A DNA stretch of 47,595 bases from Flavobacterium sp. A45 (GTDB lineage Bacteria; Bacteroidota; Bacteroidia; Flavobacteriales; Flavobacteriaceae): positions 1-47,595 of the forward strand of contig NZ_MUNX01000039.1 of assembly GCF_002001005.1 (NCBI RefSeq), written 5' to 3'. Of the stretch, positions 25,481 to 34,239 are shown piece after piece. The notes under the pieces were generated by a model that was not told where the DNA came from, made no database searches, and was given only the letters and a program-made list of their open reading frames with translations. The translations under genes were made by a program, and so were the position numbers. Position 1 is the first letter of the stretch; each line of letters opens with the position of its first letter.

Positions 25481-26456
25481 TTACAACATTTCTCAACTTT
25501 AATAAATTTTTCAATGTTGCCAATTCTAATTTATTTAAATCATTCAAAATCATTTCTTTAATAGTATCATTGCATATTCTAACAATTTCAGAATAATTTA
25601 GACCTAAAGCTAATTTTGAAAGGATTTTATAATCAACTTTTGTAGAAAAAGAATATGCTTTTGTATGTTTTTTGATTATTTCAATTATGTGGTTTTCGTC
25701 TGGTAAAGGATATTCTAAGATTTCGTCAAATCTTCTAAAAAGGGCTTTATCTAATGATTCAGGCAAATTAGTTGCAGCAATTATAATGCTATTACTTTGA
25801 TCCTTTTCAATATTTATTAAGAATGAATTCAAAACTCTTTTTATTTCCCCAACATCTTGATTTTGACTCCTATGTGAACCTATAGAATCAAATTCATCAA
25901 AAAGATAAACTGCTCTTTGGTCATTCATAGCATCAAAAATCAATCTAAGTTTAGCTATAGATTCTCCTAAATATTTAGACATTAATCCATCTAATCTTAT
26001 TATGAAAACAGTAATCCCTAATTCACCAGCAATTGCTTGAGCAGTCATCGTCTTTCCTGTTCCAGGAGCACCCGTCAATAATAATTTACGCTTTGGTTCT
26101 AAATTATGAGATTTTAAAATCTGCCACTTTTCTTGCTCTTTAATAACTTTGTAAAGTGTTTTCTTTATATTTTCATCTAATACCATGTTACTTAAATTAA
26201 TTTTAGGTTGAAAAACTTCAATTAATTCTTGTAATTCTCTTTTTGGTAAATTTAATGGAAGAGCTTTTTGCTGAATTACATTTACAGACCTTTCTTTTTT
26301 TGCTTGGTCTATTAATTTCTTTAATTCTTGAGCAAATGTAGTATGCCCTTGCTTGGCTTCAGTAGCAGCAATTTGCAAAGCAATTGAAAAGAATCGACTT
26401 TCATCGTCATCTCCAAAAGACTTAATCAAGGATTTTATTTGGTCTGCTGCTGCCAT
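25470..26456 (-). CDS. AAA+ ATPase (FtsH/Cdc48-like) partnered with the subtilase
   Basis: A 328-residue single-domain AAA+ protein. An N-terminal helical part (residues 1-70: DQIKSLIKSFGDDDESRFFS, then FAQELKKLIDQAKKE) precedes Walker A GAPGTGKT (129-136), pore-loop-type SKYLGES, Walker B VYLFDEFD (183-190), sensor-1 Asn230 in AATN and arginine finger ALFRRFDEI. The helical C-terminal lid follows. There is no protease domain of its own. The 11-nt overlap with the subtilase gene downstream makes the two a unit. By analogy with FtsH and ClpXP the ATPase may recognise and deliver substrates to, or hold in check, the protease. Confidence 0.92.
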   Translation of the reverse strand: MAAADQIKSLIKSFGDDDESRFFSIALQIAATEAKQGHTTFAQELKKLIDQAKKERSVNVIQQKALPLNLPKRELQELIEVFQPKINLSNMVLDENIKKTLYKVIKEQEKWQILKSHNLEPKRKLLLTGAPGTGKTMTAQAIAGELGITVFIIRLDGLMSKYLGESIAKLRLIFDAMNDQRAVYLFDEFDSIGSHRSQNQDVGEIKRVLNSFLINIEKDQSNSIIIAATNLPESLDKALFRRFDEILEYPLPDENHIIEIIKKHTKAYSFSTKVDYKILSKLALGLNYSEIVRICNDTIKEMILNDLNKLELATLKNLLKLRNVVNEK

Positions 26457-26476
26457 CTTATTTTTTATTTACTGAA

Positions 26477-26484
26477 CAAAAATA
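26477..26484 (-). promoter_or_regulatory. Candidate -7 element for the AAA-subtilase operon
   Basis: TATTTTTG on the minus strand, about 20 nt before the AAA+ start codon, matches TANNTTTG. No good -33 element at the usual distance is seen, so the promoter may be weak or activator-dependent. Confidence 0.45.
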
Positions 26485-26609
26485 TACTAAATCTATTAAA
26501 TAATATAAATCTTCTCACAATCATTTTTCTTTAAAAATCTATAATTCAAAATTAATATTCATAATCCTAACCAATCTATCTACTTTTATCTGATAAAAAT
26601 TTTACATTT

Positions 26610-27422
26610 TCAAACCAAAAAATCCGAAACCAATCGTTGCTTAAATCGATCGATAGGTTTTAAATCGACATTGGTATCTCCATTAAAAATATCAAAAGGA
26701 TCGTCCAGACCGCTAATCAATAAATACAAATAGCAAAATAAAAACGTAATGGCAGAGGTAACCAAATAATCAGCAGATGGGCTTTTGAATTTGGTAATCA
26801 GTAAAAGCGACATCACTATAAACAAAATGCTTTGGAGCAAGGTATATGCTGGTTTGATAAAATTATTTCTCGAAATCGAATAGGCACGCGTGAGCTGCTT
26901 TCGCATCGCATTGGTATTTTCCTGTATGCCTTTTATGGCTTCTTTATCAACTCCTCTTTCGGCAAAATAATAGGCAATTTCATTTGATTTCCGAATTAAT
27001 GGAAAAATAACGGTAGAATCTTTACCACTGGAATAAATCCATGAAATAATACCATCGGTTATCGTAATCATTTCTTGTCGCAAAAAAGCGCTGTTCAATT
27101 CTTCTTTGCACAAATCGGAAGCTCCGGTTCTTGGCGCTCTAAAAGCCAAGTAAATCCAATCTTTGATGGCTTCCAAATTTGAAGCTACTTCCCCAGGAAT
27201 CTTTTCGCTTTCTTTAAAATCGGTCATCGTAGCTGCCAATAATAACCCAAATACAAAAAACGCCCCAGTGAAAATTATTGTAATATCGGACAGTTCTATC
27301 AAGTCATGAAAATCCTGCCCATACAGAGATAGGTTTTTGAAAATAAAATTTTTGATTCCCAAAATCACTAATGCGGCAATAAGAGACTTTAGGATTATAG
27401 TTCGGTTTGATATAAACTTCAT
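26610..27422 (-). CDS. Four-helix membrane protein, paralogue of the gene at 44.8 kb
   Basis: A 270-residue protein with two hydrophobic helices near the N-terminus (LKSLIAALVILGI; ITIIFTGAFFVFGLLLAATM) and two near the C-terminus (LLQSILFIVMSLLLI; VTSAITFLFCYLYLLI), separated by a charged cytoplasmic helical section. It shares two landmarks with a second protein in this window: TDFKESEKIPGE after helix 2 and GLDDPFDIFNG with VDLKPI at the end. The layout resembles bestrophin-like or DUF4239 membrane proteins, but I cannot assign a family with confidence. It is upstream of the AAA-subtilase pair on the same strand with a 153-nt gap; linkage may be coincidental. Confidence 0.83.
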   Translation of the reverse strand: MKFISNRTIILKSLIAALVILGIKNFIFKNLSLYGQDFHDLIELSDITIIFTGAFFVFGLLLAATMTDFKESEKIPGEVASNLEAIKDWIYLAFRAPRTGASDLCKEELNSAFLRQEMITITDGIISWIYSSGKDSTVIFPLIRKSNEIAYYFAERGVDKEAIKGIQENTNAMRKQLTRAYSISRNNFIKPAYTLLQSILFIVMSLLLITKFKSPSADYLVTSAITFLFCYLYLLISGLDDPFDIFNGDTNVDLKPIDRFKQRLVSDFLV

Positions 27423-27507
27423 GATCTGTATTTTTTTTTGAAAAGTAAGAAAATAATATGACTATCCGAAGCTAGTACCCTTGCCTATTTTTCCAAACAT
27501 TCTAATT

Positions 27508-27619
27508 GGCCACGGATTATACAGATACAACAGATTAGTACGGATTTTTTATTTAGCGCGATAAAAGTTGATTTGAAATCTGTGTAAAATCCGCTTTTTC
27601 CGTGCCATCCGTGTGCCAT
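27508..27619. repeat. Imperfect inverted repeat of ACGGATT/ACAGATT units
   Basis: The left half carries CACGGATT, ACAGAT, ACAGATT and TACGGATT; the right half carries their complements AATCTGTG, AAATCCGC, TTCCGTG and ATCCGTGTG. The outer ends GGCCACGGAT and ATCCGTGTGCC pair well. It is non-coding, in the gap between the divergent membrane-protein and marR genes. Confidence 0.7.
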
Positions 27620-27677
27620 TTTTTTTATGCATTGAAGATTTTTAAAATATTAAAGCTTTAAAAGCAAAAATTTCCCC

Positions 27678-27757
27678 TTTAGCCCCGATTACAGTGAAAA
27701 TCATTATGTGCCGGGGTTCGGCACATAATATTGAAACGGAAAGCGGGACAATGTTTC
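27678..27757. repeat. AGCCCCGAT...GCGGGAC hairpin element
   Basis: A perfect 11-bp hairpin (ATTATGTGCCG / CGGCACATAAT, five-nt loop, 27703-27729) is framed by TTTAGCCCCGATTAC on one side and GGAAAGCGGGACAATG on the other. The frame sequence matches a repeat type that I recall as frequent between genes in flavobacteria. A frame of 81 codons across it is not a gene. Confidence 0.65.
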
Positions 27758-27879
27758 CTGAAAAACCCAAATCTTTCTGCTCCAAAAAATTATAATAAAA
27801 ACAGATAAAATGAACTTCGGATAGTGTTCTTTTTAAAAATAAAAAAAACATCATTCTTGTTAAAATAAGAATATACTGC

Positions 27880-27895
27880 GCATGCATAATATTTT
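27880..27895. promoter_or_regulatory. Candidate MarR operator, upstream copy
   Basis: GCATGCATAATATTTT shares 15 of 16 bases with the copy that overlaps the promoter. The centres are 87 bp apart. Its core GCATGC is a palindrome. Confidence 0.5.
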
Positions 27896-27966
27896 CTAAA
27901 GTCCTTATTTCAAAGGAGTTTTTTATCTATATTTATAAAAAAATTAAAAAAAACGAATTTTATTAT

Positions 27967-27996
27967 GCATGCATAGTATTTTTTTTATTACATTTG
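27967..27996 (+). promoter_or_regulatory. marR-fadNAE promoter with overlapping operator copy
   Basis: The 12-bp perfect palindrome TATGCATGCATA begins at 27964, and GCATGCATAGTATTTT repeats the upstream site. It ends close to the -7 element TACATTTG (27989-27996), sitting where the -33 contact would be. No TTTG is present at that distance. This arrangement suits a repressor such as the MarR protein encoded next. Confidence 0.6.
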
Positions 27997-28014
27997 AAAT
28001 CGATATAGTAAAAT

Positions 28015-28482
28015 ATGAAAAACAAAACAATAGATTATATCCTAAGAGCAACTTGGCAAGCCGTATCCAGAATGTACAACGAAGAAGCTCATAAATATGA
28101 CGCTACAATGGCCACTGGATTTGCACTATTAAGTATTGACAGAGAAACAGGAACACCGTCAACGGCATTAGGGCCAAGAATGGGAATGGAAGCTACGAGC
28201 TTGACCAGAACCCTAAAATCGATGGAAGAAAAAGGGCTAATCACCCGAAAGAAAAATCCAGAAGACGGAAGAGGGGTTTTGATTTACCTAACCGATTTTG
28301 GGAAAGAAAAAAGAGAGCTTTCTAAGAATACTGTTTTGAAATTTAATGAATCTGTAAGACAACATGTCTCAGAAGAGAAGATAAACAATTTCATAGAAGT
28401 CGCAGAAATTATCAACGAACTAATTCAGAATAAAAACATATTTAATCAACAAGAAAACAGTAACGATGAATCGAACCATTAA
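28015..28482 (+). CDS. MarR family transcriptional regulator of the fad operon
   Basis: A 155-residue winged helix-turn-helix protein. The recognition region reads TALGPRMGMEATSLTRTLKSM and the wing NPEDGRGVLIYLTDFGKE has the family DGR signature. It overlaps the fadN start by 17 nt, so it is the first gene of the beta-oxidation operon. The likely job is to repress the operon until fatty acids or acyl-CoA accumulate, using the palindromic sites upstream; this is inferred from position. Bacillus controls its matching operon with a TetR-type FadR, so the regulator has been exchanged here. Confidence 0.92.
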   Translation: MKNKTIDYILRATWQAVSRMYNEEAHKYDATMATGFALLSIDRETGTPSTALGPRMGMEATSLTRTLKSMEEKGLITRKKNPEDGRGVLIYLTDFGKEKRELSKNTVLKFNESVRQHVSEEKINNFIEVAEIINELIQNKNIFNQQENSNDESNH

Positions 28483-30856
28483 AAAAGTTGCAGTAATTGG
28501 ATCCGGGATTATGGGTTCAGGAATTGCTTGTCATTTTGCCAACATTGGAGTCGAAGTCTTGCTTTTGGACATTGTGCCAAGAGAATTGACGGATGCCGAA
28601 GCCAAAAAAGGGCTTACACTTGAGAGTAAAATTGTTCGCAACCGTGTGGTAAACGAACATTTGGCTAACTCCCTAAAATCGAAGCCCTCTCCTATTTACA
28701 GCCAAAAATTCGCAAGCCGAATCACAACTGGAAACACAACGGACGATATGGCTAAGATTGCCAATGTAGATTGGATCATCGAAGTGGTTGTGGAGCGTTT
28801 GGATATCAAGAAAATGGTTTTTGAGCAAATTGAAAAATTCAGAAAACCGGGAACTTTAGTTACTTCGAACACTTCTGGTATTCCAATTCATTTTATGAGC
28901 GAAGGACGTAGTGAAGATTTCCAAAAGCATTTCTGCGGTACTCACTTTTTTAACCCTGCGCGTTACTTAAAATTATTCGAAATTATTCCTGGTCCGCAAA
29001 CTTCTTCTGAGGTTTTGGATTTCTTAACAATATACGGAGAGAAATACTTGGGTAAAACTTCGGTTGTTGCCAAAGACACTCCAGCATTTATCGGAAACCG
29101 TATCGGTATTTACGGAATCCAAAGTTTATTCCACTTGGTAAAAGAATTGGGATTGACTATTGAAGAGGTAGATAAATTGACAGGACCCGTTATTGGTCGT
29201 CCAAAATCGGCTACTTTCAGAACTGTAGATGTTGTTGGATTGGATACTTTGGTACATGTTGCCAACGGAATCTACGAAAACTGTCCTACAGACGAACAAC
29301 ACGAATTGTTCAAACTTCCAGAATTTGTAAATAAAATGATGGAAAACAAATGGTACGGAAGTAAAACAGGTCAAGGTTTCTACAAAAAAGTAGACAAAGA
29401 CATTCTTTCTTTGGACTTGGATACTCTTGAATACCGTCCTGCCAAAAGAGCTTCTTTTGCTACTTTGGAATTAACAAAAACAATTGACAAACCAATCAAC
29501 AGATTTAAGGTTTTAGTTAAAGGAAAAGATAAAGCGGGTGAATTCTACAGAAAAAGTTTCTCTGGAATGTTTGCTTACGTTTCTAACCGTATTCCTGAAA
29601 TCTCTGATGAATTATACAAAATAGACGACGCCATGAAAGCTGGTTTTGGATGGGAAAATGGTCCATTCGAAATTTGGGATGCCATTGGTGTTCAAAATGG
29701 AATCGAAATAATGAAAGCCGAAGGTCTTGAGCCTGCAGCTTGGGTTACTGAAATGTTAGCTTCAGGAAGCACTAGTTTTTATACTATTAAAGAAGGAGCA
29801 ACTTATTTCTATAATATTCCAACAAAATCGCAAACTAAAGTTCCAGGACAAGATGCATTCATCATCCTAAACAACATTCGCGAAAGCAAAAAAGTTTGGA
29901 GCAATAGTGGTGCTATCATCCAAGATTTAGGAGACGGAATCTTGAACTTAGAATTCCAATCCAAAATGAATACAATTGGTGGTGATGTTTTAGCTGCGAT
30001 CAATAAAGCGATAGATTTATCCGAAAAAGAATACCAAGGTTTAGTTATAGGAAACCAAGCAGCGAATTTCTCTGTTGGTGCCAATATCGGAATGATATTC
30101 ATGATGGCGGTGGAGCAAGAATATGACGAATTGAATATGGCTATCAAAATGTTCCAAGACACCATGATGCGTGTGCGTTATTCTGGAATCCCAGTAGTAG
30201 TTGCTCCTCACGGAATGACTTTTGGTGGTGGTTGCGAAATGAGCTTACATGCTGACAAAGTGGTTGCTGCTGCTGAAACCTATATGGGATTAGTTGAATT
30301 TGGTGTTGGGGTAATTCCTGGCGGTGGAGGTTCCAAAGAATTGGCCATGCGTGCATCCGATCTATTCCGTAAAAACGATGTGGAATTGAACGTTTTACAA
30401 GAATATTTCATGACTATCGCTATGGCAAAAGTATCTACTTCGGCTTACGAAGCTTTTGACACTGGACTTCTACAACACGGAAAAGATATTGTGGTGGTGA
30501 ACAAAGACCGTCAAATTGCCGAAGCCAAGAAACACGCTTTATTAATGGCAGAAGCCGGTTATACTCAACCTATCCGCAGAACAGATGTAAAAGTTTTGGG
30601 TAAACAAGCATTGGGAATGTTCTTAGTAGGAACTAATCAAATGGTTGCCGGCAAATACATCTCAGAGCACGATTTGAAAATTGCAAACAAACTGGCTTAT
30701 GTTATGGCTGGTGGTGATTTATCTGAGCACACTTTGGTATCTGAGCAATATTTATTAGACATCGAGCGCGAAGCTTTCTTGTCACTTTGTACCGAAAGAA
30801 AAACATTGGAGAGAATTCAATTTATGTTAACCAAAGGGAAACCTCTAAGAAACTAA
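28466..30856 (+). CDS. fadN: 3-hydroxyacyl-CoA dehydrogenase / enoyl-CoA hydratase (FadN type)
   Basis: A 796-residue two-domain enzyme for the hydration and dehydrogenation steps of beta-oxidation. Residues 1-190 form an NAD-binding Rossmann fold (VAVIGSGIMGSGIA) with the catalytic His in THFFNPA; the dehydrogenase helical part follows. The C-terminal third is a crotonase domain (ANFSVGANIGMIF; oxyanion region GGGCEMSLHADKVVAAAE; GVIPGGGGSKE). The order (dehydrogenase first, hydratase last) and length match Bacillus FadN (YusL), the reverse of E. coli FadB. It overlaps marR and lies four nt before the thiolase gene. Confidence 0.93.
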   Translation: MNRTIKKVAVIGSGIMGSGIACHFANIGVEVLLLDIVPRELTDAEAKKGLTLESKIVRNRVVNEHLANSLKSKPSPIYSQKFASRITTGNTTDDMAKIANVDWIIEVVVERLDIKKMVFEQIEKFRKPGTLVTSNTSGIPIHFMSEGRSEDFQKHFCGTHFFNPARYLKLFEIIPGPQTSSEVLDFLTIYGEKYLGKTSVVAKDTPAFIGNRIGIYGIQSLFHLVKELGLTIEEVDKLTGPVIGRPKSATFRTVDVVGLDTLVHVANGIYENCPTDEQHELFKLPEFVNKMMENKWYGSKTGQGFYKKVDKDILSLDLDTLEYRPAKRASFATLELTKTIDKPINRFKVLVKGKDKAGEFYRKSFSGMFAYVSNRIPEISDELYKIDDAMKAGFGWENGPFEIWDAIGVQNGIEIMKAEGLEPAAWVTEMLASGSTSFYTIKEGATYFYNIPTKSQTKVPGQDAFIILNNIRESKKVWSNSGAIIQDLGDGILNLEFQSKMNTIGGDVLAAINKAIDLSEKEYQGLVIGNQAANFSVGANIGMIFMMAVEQEYDELNMAIKMFQDTMMRVRYSGIPVVVAPHGMTFGGGCEMSLHADKVVAAAETYMGLVEFGVGVIPGGGGSKELAMRASDLFRKNDVELNVLQEYFMTIAMAKVSTSAYEAFDTGLLQHGKDIVVVNKDRQIAEAKKHALLMAEAGYTQPIRRTDVKVLGKQALGMFLVGTNQMVAGKYISEHDLKIANKLAYVMAGGDLSEHTLVSEQYLLDIEREAFLSLCTERKTLERIQFMLTKGKPLRN

Positions 30857-30859
30857 GAA

Positions 30860-32041
30860 ATGAAAACAGCATATATAGTTAAAGCTTATCGTACTGCGGT
30901 AGGAAAAGCACCAAAAGGAGTTTTTAGATTTAAAAGACCTGATGAGTTGGCTGCAGAAACCATTCAATACATGATGAATGAGTTGCCTGATTTTGACAAA
31001 ACACGTATTGATGACGTTATGGTAGGAAACGCCATGCCGGAAGCAGAACAAGGTTTGAACGTAGGACGTTTAATCTCTTTGATGGGATTAAAAGTAGATG
31101 ACGTACCCGGAGTTACCGTAAACAGATATTGCGCTTCGGGATTGGAAACAATTGGAATGGCAACTGCTAAAATCCAATCTGGAATGGCACATTGCATCAT
31201 TGCCGGTGGAGCTGAAAGTATGAGTTTTATTCCAATGGGAGGTTACAAACCTACTCCGGATTATGCTGTTGCAAAAGCGGGACACGAGGATTACTACTGG
31301 GGAATGGGATTGACATCGGAAGCGGTAGCAAAACAATTCAACATATCTCGCGCTGATCAAGATGAATTTGCATTTCAATCGCACAATAAAGCTTTGAAAG
31401 CTCAAGCTGAAGGTAAATTTGACAAACAAATTGTGCCTATCACAGTTGAACAGACTTTTATCAATGAAAATGGTAAAAAAGAAACCAAATCATATGTGGT
31501 AAACAAAGACGAAGGTCCAAGAGCTGGAACTTCTTTAGAAGCATTGGCAGGTCTTAGAGCTGTTTTTGCTGCTGATGGAAGTGTAACAGCTGGTAACTCT
31601 TCACAAATGAGTGATGGTGCTGCTTTTGTACTGGTTATGAGTGAAGAAATGGTAAAAGAATTAAACCTTCAACCTATCGCTCGTTTGGTAAACTTCGCCT
31701 CTGCAGGTGTAGAACCAAGAATTATGGGAATTGGACCTGTAAAAGCGATTCCAAAAGCGTTGAAACAAGCGGGATTGACTCTAAATGATATCGATTTAAT
31801 TGAATTGAACGAAGCTTTTGCTTCACAAGCATTAGCAGTTACTCGCGAGCTAAACTTAAATCCTGATATCATCAATGTGAATGGTGGAGCTATTGCCTTG
31901 GGTCACCCTCTAGGTTGTACCGGAGCCAAATTATCTGTTCAATTATTCGACGAGATGAAACGCAGAGGAAGCAAATACGGAATTGTTTCTATGTGTGTGG
32001 GAACTGGACAAGGTTCAGCAGGGATCTACGAATTAATGTAA
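30860..32041 (+). CDS. fadA: Acetyl-CoA acyltransferase (3-ketoacyl-CoA thiolase)
   Basis: A 393-residue thiolase performing the thiolytic cleavage of 3-ketoacyl-CoA. The nucleophile Cys91 lies in NRYCASGLETIG, His349 in GHPLGCTGAK and the second catalytic Cys379 in SMCVGTGQGS; the NEAFA motif precedes them. Its length equals the standard degradative thiolase. It starts three nt after the fadN stop, so the two subunits are co-translated, as in other trifunctional systems. Confidence 0.95.
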   Translation: MKTAYIVKAYRTAVGKAPKGVFRFKRPDELAAETIQYMMNELPDFDKTRIDDVMVGNAMPEAEQGLNVGRLISLMGLKVDDVPGVTVNRYCASGLETIGMATAKIQSGMAHCIIAGGAESMSFIPMGGYKPTPDYAVAKAGHEDYYWGMGLTSEAVAKQFNISRADQDEFAFQSHNKALKAQAEGKFDKQIVPITVEQTFINENGKKETKSYVVNKDEGPRAGTSLEALAGLRAVFAADGSVTAGNSSQMSDGAAFVLVMSEEMVKELNLQPIARLVNFASAGVEPRIMGIGPVKAIPKALKQAGLTLNDIDLIELNEAFASQALAVTRELNLNPDIINVNGGAIALGHPLGCTGAKLSVQLFDEMKRRGSKYGIVSMCVGTGQGSAGIYELM

Positions 32042-32074
32042 TTTAAAAAGTCTATTACTAAAAAAAATAAAAAA

Positions 32075-33865
32075 ATGAGCGATAAAACAAGAGGTGGTCA
32101 ATTCATCGTAAAAGAAACAAAATGTGAAGATATCTTCACACCAGAAGATTTCAATGAAGAGCAATTAATGATGCGTGACTCTGTAAAAGAGTTCGTTGAT
32201 AAAGAATTGTGGGCACACAAAGATCGTTTTGAGAAAAAAGATTATGGCTATACGCAAGAGTGTATGAAAAAAGCAGGAGATCTTGGTTTCTTAAGCGTAG
32301 CTGTACCTGAAGCTTATGGCGGAATGGGAATGGGATTTGTAAATACTGTTTTGGTATGTGATTATATTTCGGGAGCAACGGGTTCATTCTCAACTGCTTT
32401 TGGAGCGCACACTGGAATTGGAACAATGCCAATCACATTATACGGAACTGAGGAGCAAAAACAAAAATACGTACCTAAATTAGCTTCGGGAGAATGGTTT
32501 GGAGCGTATTGCTTAACTGAACCGGGTGCTGGTTCTGATGCTAACTCTGGAAAAACTAAAGCTGTTTTATCAGAAGACGGAAAAACATATTCAATCACTG
32601 GACAAAAAATGTGGATTTCGAATGCAGGTTTCTGTTCAGTTTTCATCGTATTCGCAAGAATTGGTGACGACAAAAACATCACTGGATTTATCGTAGAGAA
32701 CACTCCTGACAATGGAATCTCAATGAATGAAGAAGAGCATAAATTAGGTATTCGTGCATCTTCTACTCGTCAGGTTTTCTTCAACGAGACTAAAGTTCCT
32801 GTTGAAAATATGTTGTCTGAAAGAGGAAATGGTTTCAAAATCGCAATGAATGCCTTGAACGTAGGTCGTATCAAATTGGCAGCAGCTTGTTTGGACGCTC
32901 AACGTAGAGTAATCACTGGAGCGGTTAACTATTCTAATGAAAGAATCCAGTTTAACACTGCAATTTCGCAGTTTGGAGCTATCCGTTCTAAATTGGCCGA
33001 AATGGCGACTTCTTGCTACGCTGGAGAAAGTGCTTCTTACCGTGCTGCAAAAGATATTGAAGATCGTATTACCGAGCGTGAAGCTGCTGGTGCTTCTCAC
33101 CAAGAGTCAGAATTGAAAGGTGTTGAAGAATATGCTATCGAGTGTTCTATCTTGAAAGTAGCTGTTTCTGAAGACGTTCAGAACTGTGCAGACGAAGGAA
33201 TTCAAATCTTTGGAGGTATGGGATTCTCAGAAGACACTCCTATGGAAAGTGCTTGGAGAGATGCTCGTATTGCTCGTATCTACGAGGGAACAAACGAAAT
33301 CAACAGAATGTTATCTGTTGGTATGTTAATCAAAAAAGCGATGAAAGGGCACGTTGATTTACTAGGACCTGCTTCTAAAGTACAAGAAGAATTAATGGGA
33401 ATTCCATCTTTTGAAACTCCTGACTATTCTGAATTGTTTGCTGAGGAAAAAGAAATGATCGGTAAATTGAAAAAAGCGTTCTTAATGGTTGCTGGTGGAG
33501 CCGTTCAAAAATACGGTCCAGACTTAGATGCTCACCAACAATTATTGATGGCTGCCTCAGATATCTTAATCGAAATCTATATGGCTGAAAGTACGATCTT
33601 AAGAACCGAAAAATTAGCCAAAACAAACGGTGCTGACAAAATCAAAGAACAAATCGCAATGGCACAATTGTACTTGTACCAAGCAGTTGATATCATTACC
33701 CAAAAAGGAAAAGAAAGCATTATTTCTTTCGCTGAAGGTGACGAACAACGTATGATGTTAATGGGATTACGTCGTTACACTAAATATACGAATATGCCAA
33801 ATGTGGTTGGTTTGAGGGAAACAATTACCTCAAAATTGGTTGCTGAAAATGCTTACTGCTTCTAA
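32075..33865 (+). CDS. fadE: Acyl-CoA dehydrogenase (FadE/YusJ type)
   Basis: A 596-residue FAD enzyme for the first oxidation step of beta-oxidation. The motifs are YCLTEPGAGSDANS (flavin and substrate contacts), KMWISNAGF, GRIKLAAACLDAQRR and the C-terminal ARIYEGTNEINRM with the probable catalytic base Glu404. About 150 extra residues at the C-terminus, beyond the usual 380-400 core, match the Bacillus FadE (YusJ) subgroup. It is the last gene of the operon, 33 nt after the thiolase gene, followed by a strong terminator. Confidence 0.95.
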   Translation: MSDKTRGGQFIVKETKCEDIFTPEDFNEEQLMMRDSVKEFVDKELWAHKDRFEKKDYGYTQECMKKAGDLGFLSVAVPEAYGGMGMGFVNTVLVCDYISGATGSFSTAFGAHTGIGTMPITLYGTEEQKQKYVPKLASGEWFGAYCLTEPGAGSDANSGKTKAVLSEDGKTYSITGQKMWISNAGFCSVFIVFARIGDDKNITGFIVENTPDNGISMNEEEHKLGIRASSTRQVFFNETKVPVENMLSERGNGFKIAMNALNVGRIKLAAACLDAQRRVITGAVNYSNERIQFNTAISQFGAIRSKLAEMATSCYAGESASYRAAKDIEDRITEREAAGASHQESELKGVEEYAIECSILKVAVSEDVQNCADEGIQIFGGMGFSEDTPMESAWRDARIARIYEGTNEINRMLSVGMLIKKAMKGHVDLLGPASKVQEELMGIPSFETPDYSELFAEEKEMIGKLKKAFLMVAGGAVQKYGPDLDAHQQLLMAASDILIEIYMAESTILRTEKLAKTNGADKIKEQIAMAQLYLYQAVDIITQKGKESIISFAEGDEQRMMLMGLRRYTKYTNMPNVVGLRETITSKLVAENAYCF

Positions 33866-33897
33866 ATATTTATAACCTTTTTAGTTTTTATTTGTTT

Positions 33898-33938
33898 AAA
33901 AAGCCGCTATTGTCCCTGAATGACAAAGCGGCTTTTTT
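33898..33938 (+). terminator. Terminator of the fad operon
   Basis: AAAAAGCCGC pairs with GCGGCTTTTT, extended by TTGTC/GACAA across one mismatch, and is followed by TTTTTT. The next 300 nt before the dnaK terminator hold no gene or structure that I can support. Confidence 0.9.
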
Positions 33939-34239
33939 ATGTATTAATAGTTTGGTTTTTCATTGAAACCTGATTGTACTTCAAATGTAACAAGGACATG
34001 AAGATTTTATCCGAATACGCAAAGAAATCTCATCCCTGCAATCCTATTTTCTATAATATTTTGTTCCGAACTAAGAAGAAAACTCCTTAATACAATTTCT
34101 CAGTATTACATTCTGAATTATCAATTTATAACAACAATTCAGCTATAATTATATCCTTTTTACTATTATCGAGATATCCCTAAAAACGATAATTTCAATT
34201 CTTCAATTTGATATCAAAATTGCCACTTGATTTATAAAC

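Noticed and set aside
27642..27887. 81-codon frame on the minus strand
   Set aside because: It reads across the hairpin repeat at 27.7 kb and an operator-like site; composition is explained by the repeat.
33940..34239. About 300 nt between the fad operon terminator and the dnaK terminator
   Set aside because: No frame, repeat or convincing structure was found on either strand.
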